A program made the translations under genes and the position numbers. Below, piece after piece: positions 17,236 to 27,700 of a stretch of DNA of 64,000 nt. Position 1 is the first letter of the stretch, and every line of letters begins with the position of its first letter. The notes under the pieces are model-generated. The model was not told where the DNA came from and searched no databases. It saw nothing but the letters and a program-made list of their open reading frames with translations. The stretch is from Clostridia bacterium (lineage in GTDB: Bacteria > Bacillota > Clostridia > Christensenellales > Borkfalkiaceae), in the NCBI GenBank assembly GCA_013316055.1, contig WSNM01000001.1:53689-117688 (forward strand), in the 5' to 3' direction.

Positions 17236-20052
17236 TTATTTAACCGCTTTTGCGGATTTTTTGCTCGTCGGCATAATAACGTGCATCAGCTTTATCAGCC
17301 AGCCCGACAGCGGGAATGCGGCCTCTATAACCACAACAATCGTCAGTATCTGTCCGTAATCCCATTTCAGCTCGCTCCAGCCCTCGAACAGCATATCGTT
17401 GATAATCGCAACGGGTAACGTCGTTATATACAGTGCAAGCACGCAAATTGCAAAAACCGACAGACACAGCACTATTCTGTAAGCGTTGAAGGGTTGACAC
17501 AGTCTGAATACCATAACAAATCCTGAGAAGGTCAAGGCCACCATACACATTGCCATACGGTGCCTGTCGTCGAATATCGTCGGACTTATTTCCGTAGTCA
17601 GATACATCGCCATAACGCAAATAATCATCAGCAGCGCGCCCGATACGGCTCCGCTCATAACGTGGGAAATAAACTTGCCCTGAACTCTGTCCTTGTTCGG
17701 CTGTAACGAAAGGAAGAACGAGGGTATGCCTATAATCGCAGTTTCAAGCAAAAGCATATTCGCTGGCATAAACAGATACGGCCTTGCCATACAAATGCAA
17801 ATTGTTGCAAGTATGGCGGTAAATAATGTTTTCATTAAATACAGCGAGGACGAGTTTTGTATATTGTTTATAACCCGTCTGCCCTCGGAAACTACCTTGG
17901 GCATAGAGCCGAAGTTGTTGTCCATAAGCACAAGATGGCTTACGTTCCTCGCCGCCTCGCTGCCGGACGCAACCGAAATAGCGCAGTCCGCTTCTTTCAG
18001 TGCCAAAATGTCGTTTACGCCGTCGCCCGTCATTGCAACGGTGTTGCCCTCAGACTTGATAGAGCGCACCAAAATAGCCTTTTGCTCGGGTGAAACTCTG
18101 CCGAAAACGGTGTACTTGTTGGCAACGTTTTCAACCTCTCTCTCGTTAAGTCCGTCTAAGGAAATAAACTTTTCCGCATGCGCTATACCCGCGCGCTTTG
18201 CAACCTCCGCAACGGTTACGGGGTTATCGCCCGAAATAACCTTTACGTTAACCTCGTTATCCTTAAACCATTTAATGGTGTCTATCGCGTCCTCGCGCAC
18301 GTTGTCCGCAATCGAAATTATCGCAACGGGCTTCATAACCGCGGGCAGTTTTTCGCCGGAAATAGCAGTGGCGGAGTGCGCAAGCACTATAACGCGCAAG
18401 CCCATTTGCGCATACTGCTTTACAATTCTTTCAACCTTGGCGGGGCAGGGCTTCAAAACAAATTCTGGCGCGCCCATTGCAAAGGTGCCTATGTCGTCAA
18501 AGGTAACAGCAGAAAATTTCCTCTTGGAAGAGAACGGAATTTTTGCGATAGCAGAGTACTTTTCACTGAACCCAAAGTGGTTATTAAGCGCAATCGAGGT
18601 CTGATTGTTTCCGTCCAGCTCGCGCAGCATACTGCCCATAATATCGTTTATGGAGTGGTCGCCTACGGTGTTTAAAATTACCGTGTCGTTAACCTTCATT
18701 CTTCCGTCTGTTATCGTACCCGTCTTATCGAGGCACAGCACGTTTACGCGCGCAAGCATTTCAAGCGAGTACATATCCTGCACAAGCGTGTTTGACTTTG
18801 CAAGCCTGATAATGCCAACAGCAAGCGCAAGCGAGGTCAGTAGAAGCATTCCCGAAGGTATCATACCTATCACAACCGTGCAGGTGCGCTGAATTGCATA
18901 GTTTATGTTTGCCGAAAAAATCCCCGCGAATACAGAAGCGTCGGTAAAGGTCGGGTCGGTGGGCGGCAAAGCCTTAACGCTTGCATAGGTGCGCAAAAAG
19001 GTACCTATCGCAATGGGGATAATAAGTATGGAAATGCACTTAATTATCAGCTTTGTCGAGTTCATCAGCTCGGAATTAGGACGCTTGTATTTTTTCGCCT
19101 TGGAGGAAAGCTTTTCAAGGTATGTTTCCTTGCCGACCTTTTCAACGCGGAACTTGCCGTTGCCGGAGGAAATAAAGCTTCCCGCATACAAAATATCGCC
19201 AATCTGCTTTTTTATGGCAATGGATTCGCCCGTCAAAAGGCTTTCGTTCACCTCAACAGTGCCCTCGGCAAGTATACAGTCCGCGGGCACCTGATTGCCC
19301 ATATCGAGGATAATAACGTCGTCTACAACAATTTCCTTGGTGGGAATTTCTATCGTTTCCCCGTCGCGTATCACCTTTACGGTATTAGACGACAGTATCG
19401 ACAGCTTGTCAATAGCCAGCTTAGAGCGTATTTCCTGAACAATGCCTATTACAATGTTGGCGGTGGTTATAACTATTACAAGGTAGTTGGAAAACTTCTG
19501 CGTATTTGCAAGCAGCAACGCAATAAACGCCAGAAGGCACAGCAAGTTAAAGAACGTGCAGATATTCCCGATAAAAATACTCGCATATGAGCGGGAGTAT
19601 TTCTTGTTGGTATCGTTGAATAAAAACTGCTTGAAGCGCGTTTCAACCTGTTCGTTGCTCAAACCCTTGTTAAGCTTGGGCGAAAAACGTTCAACCTTTG
19701 TGTTAACCGTCTTTTTGGGGTGCCGCTTAAAGTACTTTACTATTTTTTCCTTATCGAAGGCGCTTGCCTCGGGCTTTTCCTCCTGCGCGCTCAGCGGCGC
19801 GGACTTCTGCTCGTCGCCGGGGAACAGCGCAATCTGCACGGGCTCGGCGCTGACAGTGGCGGTTTCCTCCACAGCCTCGCGCACGGCTTCGCTTTGCTCT
19901 GCGGCAACGGCGGGCGCGCGCTTTGCGCCCCTTTCCGTTTTTGCGGCGGGCTTATCCGGCTTTACGCTCTTTTCCGTTGCGGAGGACTGTCCGCTCTGCT
20001 GGCTTTCGTCCGCAGAGTTGTTTTCGTTTCTTTTAAAAATTATCTTGCTCAT
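17236..20052 (-). CDS. Cation-translocating P-type ATPase, CtpE-like
   Basis: Membrane ion pump of 938 aa. Actuator motif: TGESIAI; phosphorylation motif: CLDKTGTITDG; nucleotide domain: ISGDNPVTVAEVAKRAG; hinge: TGDGVNDILALKEADC. Helix 4 reads IGMIPSGMLLLTSLALAVG: Pro-Ser-Gly replaces the PEGL of calcium pumps and the CPC of heavy-metal pumps, closest to the CtpE-type group, for which calcium has been reported. Residues 1 to about 115 are an unusual Ala/Lys/Glu-rich low-complexity extension. ATG at 20052 is preferred to the TTG two codons upstream. Substrate is unproven. Confidence 0.85.
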   Translation of the reverse strand: MSKIIFKRNENNSADESQQSGQSSATEKSVKPDKPAAKTERGAKRAPAVAAEQSEAVREAVEETATVSAEPVQIALFPGDEQKSAPLSAQEEKPEASAFDKEKIVKYFKRHPKKTVNTKVERFSPKLNKGLSNEQVETRFKQFLFNDTNKKYSRSYASIFIGNICTFFNLLCLLAFIALLLANTQKFSNYLVIVITTANIVIGIVQEIRSKLAIDKLSILSSNTVKVIRDGETIEIPTKEIVVDDVIILDMGNQVPADCILAEGTVEVNESLLTGESIAIKKQIGDILYAGSFISSGNGKFRVEKVGKETYLEKLSSKAKKYKRPNSELMNSTKLIIKCISILIIPIAIGTFLRTYASVKALPPTDPTFTDASVFAGIFSANINYAIQRTCTVVIGMIPSGMLLLTSLALAVGIIRLAKSNTLVQDMYSLEMLARVNVLCLDKTGTITDGRMKVNDTVILNTVGDHSINDIMGSMLRELDGNNQTSIALNNHFGFSEKYSAIAKIPFSSKRKFSAVTFDDIGTFAMGAPEFVLKPCPAKVERIVKQYAQMGLRVIVLAHSATAISGEKLPAVMKPVAIISIADNVREDAIDTIKWFKDNEVNVKVISGDNPVTVAEVAKRAGIAHAEKFISLDGLNEREVENVANKYTVFGRVSPEQKAILVRSIKSEGNTVAMTGDGVNDILALKEADCAISVASGSEAARNVSHLVLMDNNFGSMPKVVSEGRRVINNIQNSSSLYLMKTLFTAILATICICMARPYLFMPANMLLLETAIIGIPSFFLSLQPNKDRVQGKFISHVMSGAVSGALLMIICVMAMYLTTEISPTIFDDRHRMAMCMVALTFSGFVMVFRLCQPFNAYRIVLCLSVFAICVLALYITTLPVAIINDMLFEGWSELKWDYGQILTIVVVIEAAFPLSGWLIKLMHVIMPTSKKSAKAVK

Positions 20053-20189
20053 ATCCAACCGATTAATAAAATTCTTTATCCATTATATTATATCACCAAA
20101 GTATATGTTTTTCAATATATTTTCGGATAATTTAATTGCTTTTGACGTTTGTTTGCTATATAATTTTATTGAAAAAGGAAGGTTTAGTA

Positions 20190-21482
20190 ATGATAGACAT
20201 AAATTTAATCCGCGACAACCCCGAGCTGGTCAAAGCCAACATCAAAAAGAAGTTTCAGGACCATAAGCTTGTCCTTGTAGACGAGGTAATCGCGCTCGAC
20301 AAGCAAAAGCGCGCGCTGCAGCAGGAGGGTGATAACCTCCGCGCGCAGAGGAACTCCCTTGCCAAGCAAATTGGCGCGCTAATGCGCGAGGGTAAAAAAG
20401 ACGAGGCGGAAAAAATAAAAGAGCTTTCCAAAGCCAACAACGACCGCGTCGCAACAATAGAGGCGGAAACGGCAGAAATAGACGTAAAGCTTAAAAAGGC
20501 TATGATGTCTATCCCCAACATTATTGCGGACGACGTGCCTTTGGGCAAGGACGACAGCTGCAACGTGCAGGGCAAAGTATTTTTGACTCCCGCAGAAAAA
20601 CTGTTCGAGGTGCCCTATCATCTCGATATTTTAGAAAGCTTAAACGGCATAGATTTAGACAGTGCAAGGCGCACAAGCGGCAACGGCTTTTACTACCTCA
20701 CGGGCGATATAGCTCGTCTGCACTCCGCCGTCTTGTCGTACGCCCGCGATTTTATGATTGACAAGGGCTTTACCTACTGCATTCCGCCCTATATGATTAG
20801 AAGCGAGGTCGTTTCCGGCGTCATGAGCTTCGAGGAAATGGAAGGAATGATGTACAAAATAGAGGGCGAGGATTTGTACCTTATAGGCACGTCGGAGCAT
20901 TCTATGATAGGCAGATTTATGGGTCAAACGCTTGCGGAGGAAAATCTGCCGCAAACGCTTACCTCGTATTCGCCCTGCTTCAGAAAGGAAAAGGGCGCCC
21001 ACGGCTTGGAGGAGCGCGGAATTTACCGCATACACCAGTTCGAAAAGCAGGAAATGATAGTAATCTGCAAGCCGGAGGACAGCGATATGTGGTACGAAAG
21101 GCTGTGGAATTACACGGTAGAGCTGTTTGTGTCAATGGAAATTCCCGTACGTCAGCTTATATGCTGTTCGGGCGATTTGGCGGATATGAAGTATAAGAGC
21201 TGCGACGTAGAGGCGTGGAGCCCCCGACAGAAAAAGTATTTCGAGGTCGGCAGCTGCTCTAACCTTACCGACGCGCAGGCAAGGCGCCTCGGCATAAGAT
21301 ATAAAAATTCAAAGACGGGTAAAAACGAGTTTGCGCACACGCTCAACAACACTGTTGTAGCTCCGCCCAGAATGCTTATCGCCTTCCTCGAAAATCATTT
21401 GCAGGCAGACGGCAGCGTTAATATCCCGCCCGTGCTCCGTCCGTATATGGGCGGCAAGGAAAAGCTTGTACCAAAAAAATAA
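20190..21482 (+). CDS. serS: Seryl-tRNA synthetase
   Basis: Class II synthetase, 430 aa. The start IDINLIRDNPELVKANIKKK is the family N-terminus, and the coiled-coil tRNA arm spans about residues 30-100. Motif 2 is SPCFRKEKGAHGLEERGIYRIHQFEK. Motif 3 is NNTVVAPPRMLIAFLENHLQADGSVNIP. ATG at 20190 was chosen because AAAAAGGAAGG precedes it and the upstream in-frame extension is hydrophobic and non-homologous. No T-box leader is visible in the short upstream region shared divergently with the ATPase. Confidence 0.96.
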   Translation: MIDINLIRDNPELVKANIKKKFQDHKLVLVDEVIALDKQKRALQQEGDNLRAQRNSLAKQIGALMREGKKDEAEKIKELSKANNDRVATIEAETAEIDVKLKKAMMSIPNIIADDVPLGKDDSCNVQGKVFLTPAEKLFEVPYHLDILESLNGIDLDSARRTSGNGFYYLTGDIARLHSAVLSYARDFMIDKGFTYCIPPYMIRSEVVSGVMSFEEMEGMMYKIEGEDLYLIGTSEHSMIGRFMGQTLAEENLPQTLTSYSPCFRKEKGAHGLEERGIYRIHQFEKQEMIVICKPEDSDMWYERLWNYTVELFVSMEIPVRQLICCSGDLADMKYKSCDVEAWSPRQKKYFEVGSCSNLTDAQARRLGIRYKNSKTGKNEFAHTLNNTVVAPPRMLIAFLENHLQADGSVNIPPVLRPYMGGKEKLVPKK

Positions 21483-21503
21483 TGTTAATGTAAGGAGCGC
21501 GAT

Positions 21504-21550
21504 ATAAAACCCGCCCCCGCGGACAAAAAGTCCGCGGGGGCGGGTTTTAT
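21504..21550. terminator. Bidirectional terminator after serS
   Basis: Perfect 21-bp stem (ATAAAACCCGCCCCCGCGGA and complement) with an AAAAA loop. Flanking A and T runs let it act on both strands, between serS and the convergent gene. Confidence 0.92.
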
Positions 21551-21555
21551 CAAAC

Positions 21556-22287
21556 TCATTTCCTTAAAAATTTTTCAAGCTTTTTAGCGGTCAAAAAGGA
21601 TATTGCAAACCCATTTTTTCTCAGCTTGCCAAGGTTTGCGGGCGTAAACCGTTTGTCCATTGCAAGGTACAATACCACGTTTTCCTTTAACAGTGCGTCA
21701 AAATCCGTCAAAGCGCTCAAAGGAATTGCCTTGCTTTTTACCGCAAGCATCGCCGCCGCATAGTAGTATGTAAGCCGCAGACAAATTATATCCACCGCGT
21801 AGGTATATACGTCCTTCGGCAGCCGCGATTTGCATTTTTTAAATTCCCTCAAAGCGTTTGCAAGCTCTTTTTCGGTCTGCTCGGAGTATAAATATTTGTC
21901 CGCCTCCCGTTCGTTTGCAAGCGTAAACGGCTTAATATTGCTTTTTTCAATGCTTTTTGCCGCCAGAACGGCTAAAATTTCCGCCGTAGCTCTGTCGCCG
22001 TTCGGGGCAAAGCCCTTGAATAACGTCGTTTTTAAGGCTGTTGCTCCGTCAAAGACTATTATATCCGCATTTGAAGCGCCCGCCACCGACAGCAGTCCGT
22101 CGGCGTTCGCAAGCTCGAAGCCGCCGTCGCAAAGCAAAACGTATTTTCCCTTGGCCTGCTTTAACCCGTTCTGCACAATTTCCGCAAAGCCGCGGTTTTC
22201 TTCCGTGTACAGAATTTCCGCCGCCTCGGGCTCGGTCGGTATTTCCGCAATATTTTTACAAACGATAATCGAAACAACCTTTTTCAT
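21556..22287 (-). CDS. Glycosyltransferase-like (GT-A fold) protein, hypothetical
   Basis: 243 residues. The first 100 look like a reduced family-2 glycosyltransferase: an N-terminal strand (KKVVSIIVCKN), ENRGFAEIVQNGLKQAKGKYVLLCDGGFEL, where DGG sits at the usual DxD position, and ADIIVFDGA. The rest is helical without known motifs. With DGG in place of DxD the metal site may be lost, so catalysis is doubtful. It is alone on the minus strand between serS and the exonuclease gene. Confidence 0.55.
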   Translation of the reverse strand: MKKVVSIIVCKNIAEIPTEPEAAEILYTEENRGFAEIVQNGLKQAKGKYVLLCDGGFELANADGLLSVAGASNADIIVFDGATALKTTLFKGFAPNGDRATAEILAVLAAKSIEKSNIKPFTLANEREADKYLYSEQTEKELANALREFKKCKSRLPKDVYTYAVDIICLRLTYYYAAAMLAVKSKAIPLSALTDFDALLKENVVLYLAMDKRFTPANLGKLRKNGFAISFLTAKKLEKFLRK

Positions 22288-22403
22288 ATCAAAAAAATTA
22301 TATTACAAAATGTCGCAAAAGTCAATGGCAAATAAACCGTTTACTTGCGCCGCGGCTTGCTTTGTGCTATACTTGTATACGAATTTATTTACGGAAATTG
22401 AAA

Positions 22404-23357
22404 ATGAAGCTTATATTTTTTGACATCGAATGCGCGGGCGTGCACAAAACCTATGCAAAAATCTGCGCTTTCGGCTACGTTGTCTGCGACGGGCAGTTCA
22501 ACATACTTGAAAAAGAGGATATTTTAATCAATCCCCGCGGTCGCTTCGAGCTGACGAATAGAAAGGGAGAAAAAGGAATAATTCTACCCTACGAGTATTC
22601 GGAATTCAAAAAGCAACCGTCATTCCCCGCAGTTTACGAGCGCATAAAGGCTTTGCTTGAAGATAAAAACACATACGTTTTCGGGCACGCGGTGCTTAAC
22701 GACGTAAAATATCTCAATCTGGAAACGCGGCGCTTCAAGCTGCCGTCCTTCAGGTTCCGCTTTAACGACAGTCAGCTGCTTTTTATGGCGTACAAAAACG
22801 ATTTTTCCCGACAGTTCGGTCTGGAATTTATCGCAAGCGAGCTTGGGGTGGAATTCACGCCCCACCGCGCCGCAGACGACGCCTATGCAACAATGCGCAT
22901 TGTAGAGGCAATGTGCAAGGTGAACAACTGCGGCTTTGAAGAGCTGTTAAAGCTTTACAGAATAAAATCCGGTAAAATAGAAAATTACAATATAATCCGC
23001 CCGCTGTCGGAGGGGCTTAAGGGCTACGAAAGGCAGAGGAAAAGCGATAAGGAGCAGCGCTCCCGTGCGCGCATAAAATTCAATAATTACTATCTTAAAA
23101 AGCGTTTTGTAAGGGGCGGAAGACTCGGCGGCGCAACGTTTACGTTTACTCGCGCAATCGAGGACGATATAAGCGTTTCGCTTGCGCTTGTTGATAAAAT
23201 TTACGCCAACGGCGGCAGATACACCCAGCAGGTAGAGGCTTGCGCGTACTTCGTAAGGACGGAGGGCGATATTTCGGGTCGTGCCAAAGCGGCAAGCAGC
23301 CGCTCAAACGTAAAAATGCTTGAAATTGCCGATTTGGAGAGGCTTTTAAATGACTGA
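22404..23357 (+). CDS. DEDDh 3'-5' exonuclease (DnaQ-like domain)
   Basis: 317 residues. Exo I FFDIECAGV (Asp/Glu pair), Exo II FGHAVLNDVKYL, Exo III HRAADDAYATMRI (His and Asp) give the complete DEDDh set in residues 1-180. The C-terminal half has a basic helical segment (YERQRKSDKEQRSRARIKFN) and a second alpha/beta region, ISVSLALVDKIYANGGRYTQQVE, which resembles a BRCT-like fold but is unassigned. ATG at 22404 fits the family N-terminus. The last 8 bases overlap the methyltransferase gene. Confidence 0.82.
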   Translation: MKLIFFDIECAGVHKTYAKICAFGYVVCDGQFNILEKEDILINPRGRFELTNRKGEKGIILPYEYSEFKKQPSFPAVYERIKALLEDKNTYVFGHAVLNDVKYLNLETRRFKLPSFRFRFNDSQLLFMAYKNDFSRQFGLEFIASELGVEFTPHRAADDAYATMRIVEAMCKVNNCGFEELLKLYRIKSGKIENYNIIRPLSEGLKGYERQRKSDKEQRSRARIKFNNYYLKKRFVRGGRLGGATFTFTRAIEDDISVSLALVDKIYANGGRYTQQVEACAYFVRTEGDISGRAKAASSRSNVKMLEIADLERLLND

Positions 23358-24615
23358 TTTGCCCGCAGAGTTTATAAAAAGAATGCAGAACGCGCTCGGC
23401 GAGGAATTCGAAGGCTTTATTCAAAGCTATTCCCGCCCGCCCGAAAAGGGAATACGAATAAACACTCTCAAAATTTCCACGGCGGAGTTTGAAAAAATTT
23501 CCCCGTTTGCGCTCGGTGAAAAAATTCCGTGGGAGGACATCGGCTATTATGTCTGCGGCGAGGGGCTTGGCAGAACAATCGCCCATGCGGCGGGGCTTTA
23601 TTACGTTCAGGAGCCCTCCGCAATGTGCGCCGCGCCGGAGCTTGACGTAAAAGCGGGCGAGCGCGTGCTTGACTTATGCTCTGCCCCCGGCGGCAAGGGC
23701 ACCCAGCTTGCGCAGTATATGCAGGGCGAAGGCGTGCTTGTTTTGAATGAAATCGATGCAAAGCGTTGCGAAATTTTGCGCTCCAACACAGAACGCCTCG
23801 GCGTAAAAAACGCTGCGGTCGTTTGCAGAAGTCCGCAGTCGCTTGCAGAAAGCTTCGAAGGCTATTTCGATAAAATTCTGGTTGACGCTCCTTGCTCGGG
23901 CGAGGGTATGTTCAAAAAGGAAGTAAACGCAATTCCCGAATGGAGCGCGGCAAACGTTGCGCGCTGTGCCGAACGGCAGTCGCATATTTTAAGCTGTGCG
24001 GACAAAATGCTTTCCGCGGGCGGCAGACTTGTATATTCCACCTGCACCTTTGCAGAGGAGGAGGACGAGCGGCAGATTGAAGGCTTTTTACAAGCTTACG
24101 GCAATTACAAGCTTTTAAAAATGCAAAAGCTTTATCCGCACAAGGTGCGCGGGGAGGGGCACTTCTGCGCCGTACTCGAAAAAACTGACGGCGTGCGTAT
24201 GCCCGTGCGCAGTCTTAAATTAAATGTTGACAAATCCGCAGAAAAGCTTTATAAGGAATTTGAGAAGGAATATCTGGGCGTGCATTTCGGCAATCTGCAT
24301 ATGTTCGGCGACAAATTGTATTCGCTTGTGGACGGTCTGCCTCAGCTTATGCGCTCGGGCGTGTACATAGGCGAAATAAAAAGCGGCAGATTTGTTCCCT
24401 CGCACACGCTTGCGATGTGCCTTAAAAAGGACGAGGCAAAGCATATCGAAGTCGACGAAAAAACTGCTTTAAGCTATCTTCGCGGGCTTACCTTCGATTG
24501 CGGCGAGGATATTAAGGGCTGGCGGCTTGTCTGCTGCTACGGCTATCCGCTCGGCTGGTGCAAGGCGGTTGGCGGCACTGCAAAAAACCATTTGCCCAAG
24601 GGCTTAAGAATATAA
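23350..24615 (+). CDS. RsmB/NOP2 (RsmF-type) rRNA cytosine-5 methyltransferase
   Basis: SAM-dependent m5C RNA methyltransferase, 421 aa. N-terminal cap (about 1-95), then motif I DLCSAPGGKGTQLAQYM, motif IV VDAPCSGEGMFKK (with the PC catalytic-cycle Cys) and motif VI YSTCTFAEEEDE (nucleophile Cys). The C-terminal about 150 residues match the RsmF extension, including a PUA-like end (CYGYPLGWCKAVGGTAKNHLPKGLR). It overlaps the exonuclease gene and probably shares its transcript. The exact rRNA base is not predictable. Confidence 0.88.
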   Translation: MTDLPAEFIKRMQNALGEEFEGFIQSYSRPPEKGIRINTLKISTAEFEKISPFALGEKIPWEDIGYYVCGEGLGRTIAHAAGLYYVQEPSAMCAAPELDVKAGERVLDLCSAPGGKGTQLAQYMQGEGVLVLNEIDAKRCEILRSNTERLGVKNAAVVCRSPQSLAESFEGYFDKILVDAPCSGEGMFKKEVNAIPEWSAANVARCAERQSHILSCADKMLSAGGRLVYSTCTFAEEEDERQIEGFLQAYGNYKLLKMQKLYPHKVRGEGHFCAVLEKTDGVRMPVRSLKLNVDKSAEKLYKEFEKEYLGVHFGNLHMFGDKLYSLVDGLPQLMRSGVYIGEIKSGRFVPSHTLAMCLKKDEAKHIEVDEKTALSYLRGLTFDCGEDIKGWRLVCCYGYPLGWCKAVGGTAKNHLPKGLRI

Positions 24616-24688
24616 TAGGCGATACAATGTCAAAAAAACTTAAAATATCGCTGTGCTTATTGCTTGCAATAAATAAGTTAAAATTTAA

Positions 24689-24731
24689 AACCCCGCCCCG
24701 AACAATTAAGTTCGGGGCGGGGTTATTTTAG
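24689..24731. terminator. Bidirectional terminator
   Basis: Perfect 15-bp stem AACCCCGCCCCGAAC / GTTCGGGGCGGGGTT with AATTAA loop. ATTTTA follows on the plus strand and an A/T run on the minus strand. It separates the methyltransferase gene from the convergent giant surface protein. Confidence 0.9.
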
Positions 24732-24744
24732 TTGTTACAATAAA

Positions 24745-27700
24745 TTATTCGTTTACTTCGCCGCCGTTGTCGTCCGTGTTGTCGTCCGTATCGGTAGCTT
24801 CGGTAACATCCTCGGTTACTTCTTCCTCGGCGGGCGCTTCCTCGATGACTTCGTTCTCGACAGCTTCGTCGGCAACGTTCTCGTCCGTGCTTTCGGCCTC
24901 GTCGGCAACGGGCGCATTGTCGTCCGTATCCTCGTTTTCAACAAGGTGCAGCTTTCTTATATAGCGCTTGCGCTGGCGGTAGTTGTTCTTCTGCAACGAT
25001 TTCTCGTTCTTGGTGCGGCGCTTCTTTTTAAGCAAATCTCTAAGCAACAGCGATACAAGCGTTACAAGCAGTGCAACCACAAGCACAATCGAAGCGATAT
25101 ACAGCCAGAAGTTGGTGGGGTCATCGTCCTCGTCCTTATCCTCGTCGCCGTCGTCCTCAACGGTAGTTCTTTCTACGTTCTTATCTACTGCGGAGTAATC
25201 TGCAAATACGTTGTAGGAATTTTCTTCCTTGTTTTCGTAAATGAAGAAGCCTAAGGTTTCCGCATTGTCGGAAATTTTATATTCGTAGCCCGTTTCGCCC
25301 TCAGCCGCGGTGTCCGCATTGAACGGCTCGTATGCGGCGGAATCGTACAGAGTGTAGGTGTAGTACAGCGCGCTGTATTCGTCAACGCCCTTAACGTCGT
25401 CCTCGGTAAGGCTACCGTCCGTGATAAGCTCCTTTACAAGGCTTTCGAAGAATGCAACCGTCTCGGTCTTAACCTCGGCTTTGTCAAGCAGGTTCTTGCT
25501 TTCAAGTATCTGCTTGTATTGGTTGATAAGCTTGGTTTCGTATTCACTGCGAAGGGTTGAATAGTTTTCGGAGGTAGCGGAGTATGCGCTGTAATCAAAC
25601 GCAACCGCGCCTGTCGTATAGGTGCCGTCCTCGTTTATGCCGCTGCTGCCGCGTTCTCCGTTCCAAACCTCTATACGGTAATCAAGCCCCTCGCTGCCCG
25701 TGTGGATAAAGAAGTTAACGGTTACCCAGTCGTCGCCGTAAGTCGCATTGTCAATGTTGACCATATACGGCGTGCTGTTTTCGGGCGCTACATATCTGTA
25801 AGGCGCCTTTTCGGTATCGAAGCTCTTAACCTCGTTCTCTCTCTTACCGTCTACAAGATAGTAGTAGGTTCCGTCAACGTATTCGTAAACGCGCTTGCCG
25901 CTCTCCGTGCAAAGGAAGTGGTCTGCAACCTTTCCGTCCTGATAGTAATAGGTTTCGCCGTCAACCAAATCGTCGAACAGTATTTCGTTTACGCCCTTGT
26001 CGTCCGTGAAGTACTTGCCTCTCGTTTCATATTTATAATACTTATACGATTTTGTAAGGTTGTTCAGGTTTGCGTAAAGCGTCTTGTCGGCGCTGTCAAC
26101 GCTTTCGTAAAGGCCGTCCTTGCGCAGCTTGTAAACGATAGCGGCACGGTGTTCCTCGTCGGTCATGTCGTCCTTATCGTAAGCGGTGTTAAGTACGTTG
26201 CCCTCGTCGTCGTAGTAGAAGGTGTATTTGGGAGTGGAGTAGGTCAGCACCTCGCGCGTGTTGCTGTCTACAAGGTAGACGTACGCATTCGCGCCGTTGC
26301 TTGCTTTAACCTTGATTGAAACAGTTTGATAGCTGTCCGCGGCTACGTTTTTGTTTTCGCTTACAAAGCCGTAGTTTACCGCAAACGAGAAGTATTCGGT
26401 ATCCTCGCTGTATTTATCATCGGAGGTAGCTCTTCTGTAATTTTTACCGTTAAACGAAACAACGTTGCCGCTGTAATCGTCCTCGGCTAAAATATAGTAG
26501 TTTGTGTAGGTGTTTTCGTTTGCGGAAGCATTTTCTATATACTGTCGCAGATTATTGATAATTATCAGCGGCTGATAGCAGTCCTCGCCGAATACCTCGT
26601 TCCAAGCCGCCACAGCGTCGCTGTTGGAGCTGTTGAAGGCGTCCCTAATCGTCTGCCAGTTAGCGTAATCCTTAAAGCCGTCCTTATTTATAAGTCCCGC
26701 AAGTCCGTTGGTGTTCTGCGCGTCGTAGCCGTCGCTGTAAATGCTGTCGGAAACGGAGGAGCTGCCGCCGTTAACGCCGTTATAGTCGCCGGGCTTGGAA
26801 ATTTCCTTCTTCACGTCGGAAATTCCGCTTGCGTCCGCAAAGCCCTTGTGGTCGTTGTCGTCGCCGTCCTCGGTAAACGAGAATTTAACGGCAGTATCTC
26901 CCGCAGAGGTAAGCCCGTAAATCTTTTCGTTTATTTTCAGCGTCTGCAAGTTCGCAAATGCCGCCCAGCCGTAGTTGAAGGAGGAGGCGGAAGCGTTTGC
27001 AACGTCAGTCACGCCGAAGCTGAATTCCATTTTAAAGGTCTTGCTTACATATTCGCCGGTAACCTCGTCCTTGTCGTCGCAGGTGTTCTCAACGAACATA
27101 AAGCAACGCACCCAGCCGTTGTAAATATCCTTGTCGTCGCCGAAGCTCGTCGTCTTGTTGGTTGTGTCTACCGTAAAGGTGGCAGAGCTGTCCTCGTCGT
27201 CGACGTCAATAATTTTTACCGTTGCCGCGGGCGTGCCGCCCATATCCGCAGTCTTAACCCAGAACGAAACAATCATTCTTTCGTCATAGCCGAGCGTAAA
27301 GGTAGTTGCGGAAACGGCGGAGGTATAAGCCGCGCCGCGTGCGGAATGCAAAACAAGCATATTGTTTCCGCTTGCATATCCGGGCAGCTTGTCAAAGCCG
27401 TTGTCGCCCGTAAGCGCGTTGTTCAGCTTTTTGGAATAATCGAAGCCGCTTATCCCGTTAATACCGTCCGTTCCGAAAACGCCCGCAAGGTCCTTGGAGG
27501 TATCGATTCCGCCCTTGACGTTTTTGGGAAGATTGTAATTTTCGGTGTCGCTTTTGTTAATGCCGGATGCAATAGAGTTGTTTTTAACCGTTTCCCCGTC
27601 AAGCGTGCCCACAGCGTACCACTTGCCTTCCGATTTCTGCGCGGTCAGCTGTACTGTTGTGTTGTCCTTTCCGAAGGTCAGCGGCTGATAATTTCCTTCA

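Noticed and set aside
17693-18604. 303-codon plus-strand ORF inside the P-type ATPase gene
   Set aside because: Complement of conserved ATPase coding sequence; Ser/Thr-rich shadow translation without motifs.
20053-20189. T-box leader for serS
   Set aside because: The region is about 130 bases, shared with a divergent gene, and shows no T-box sequence or terminator/antiterminator pair.
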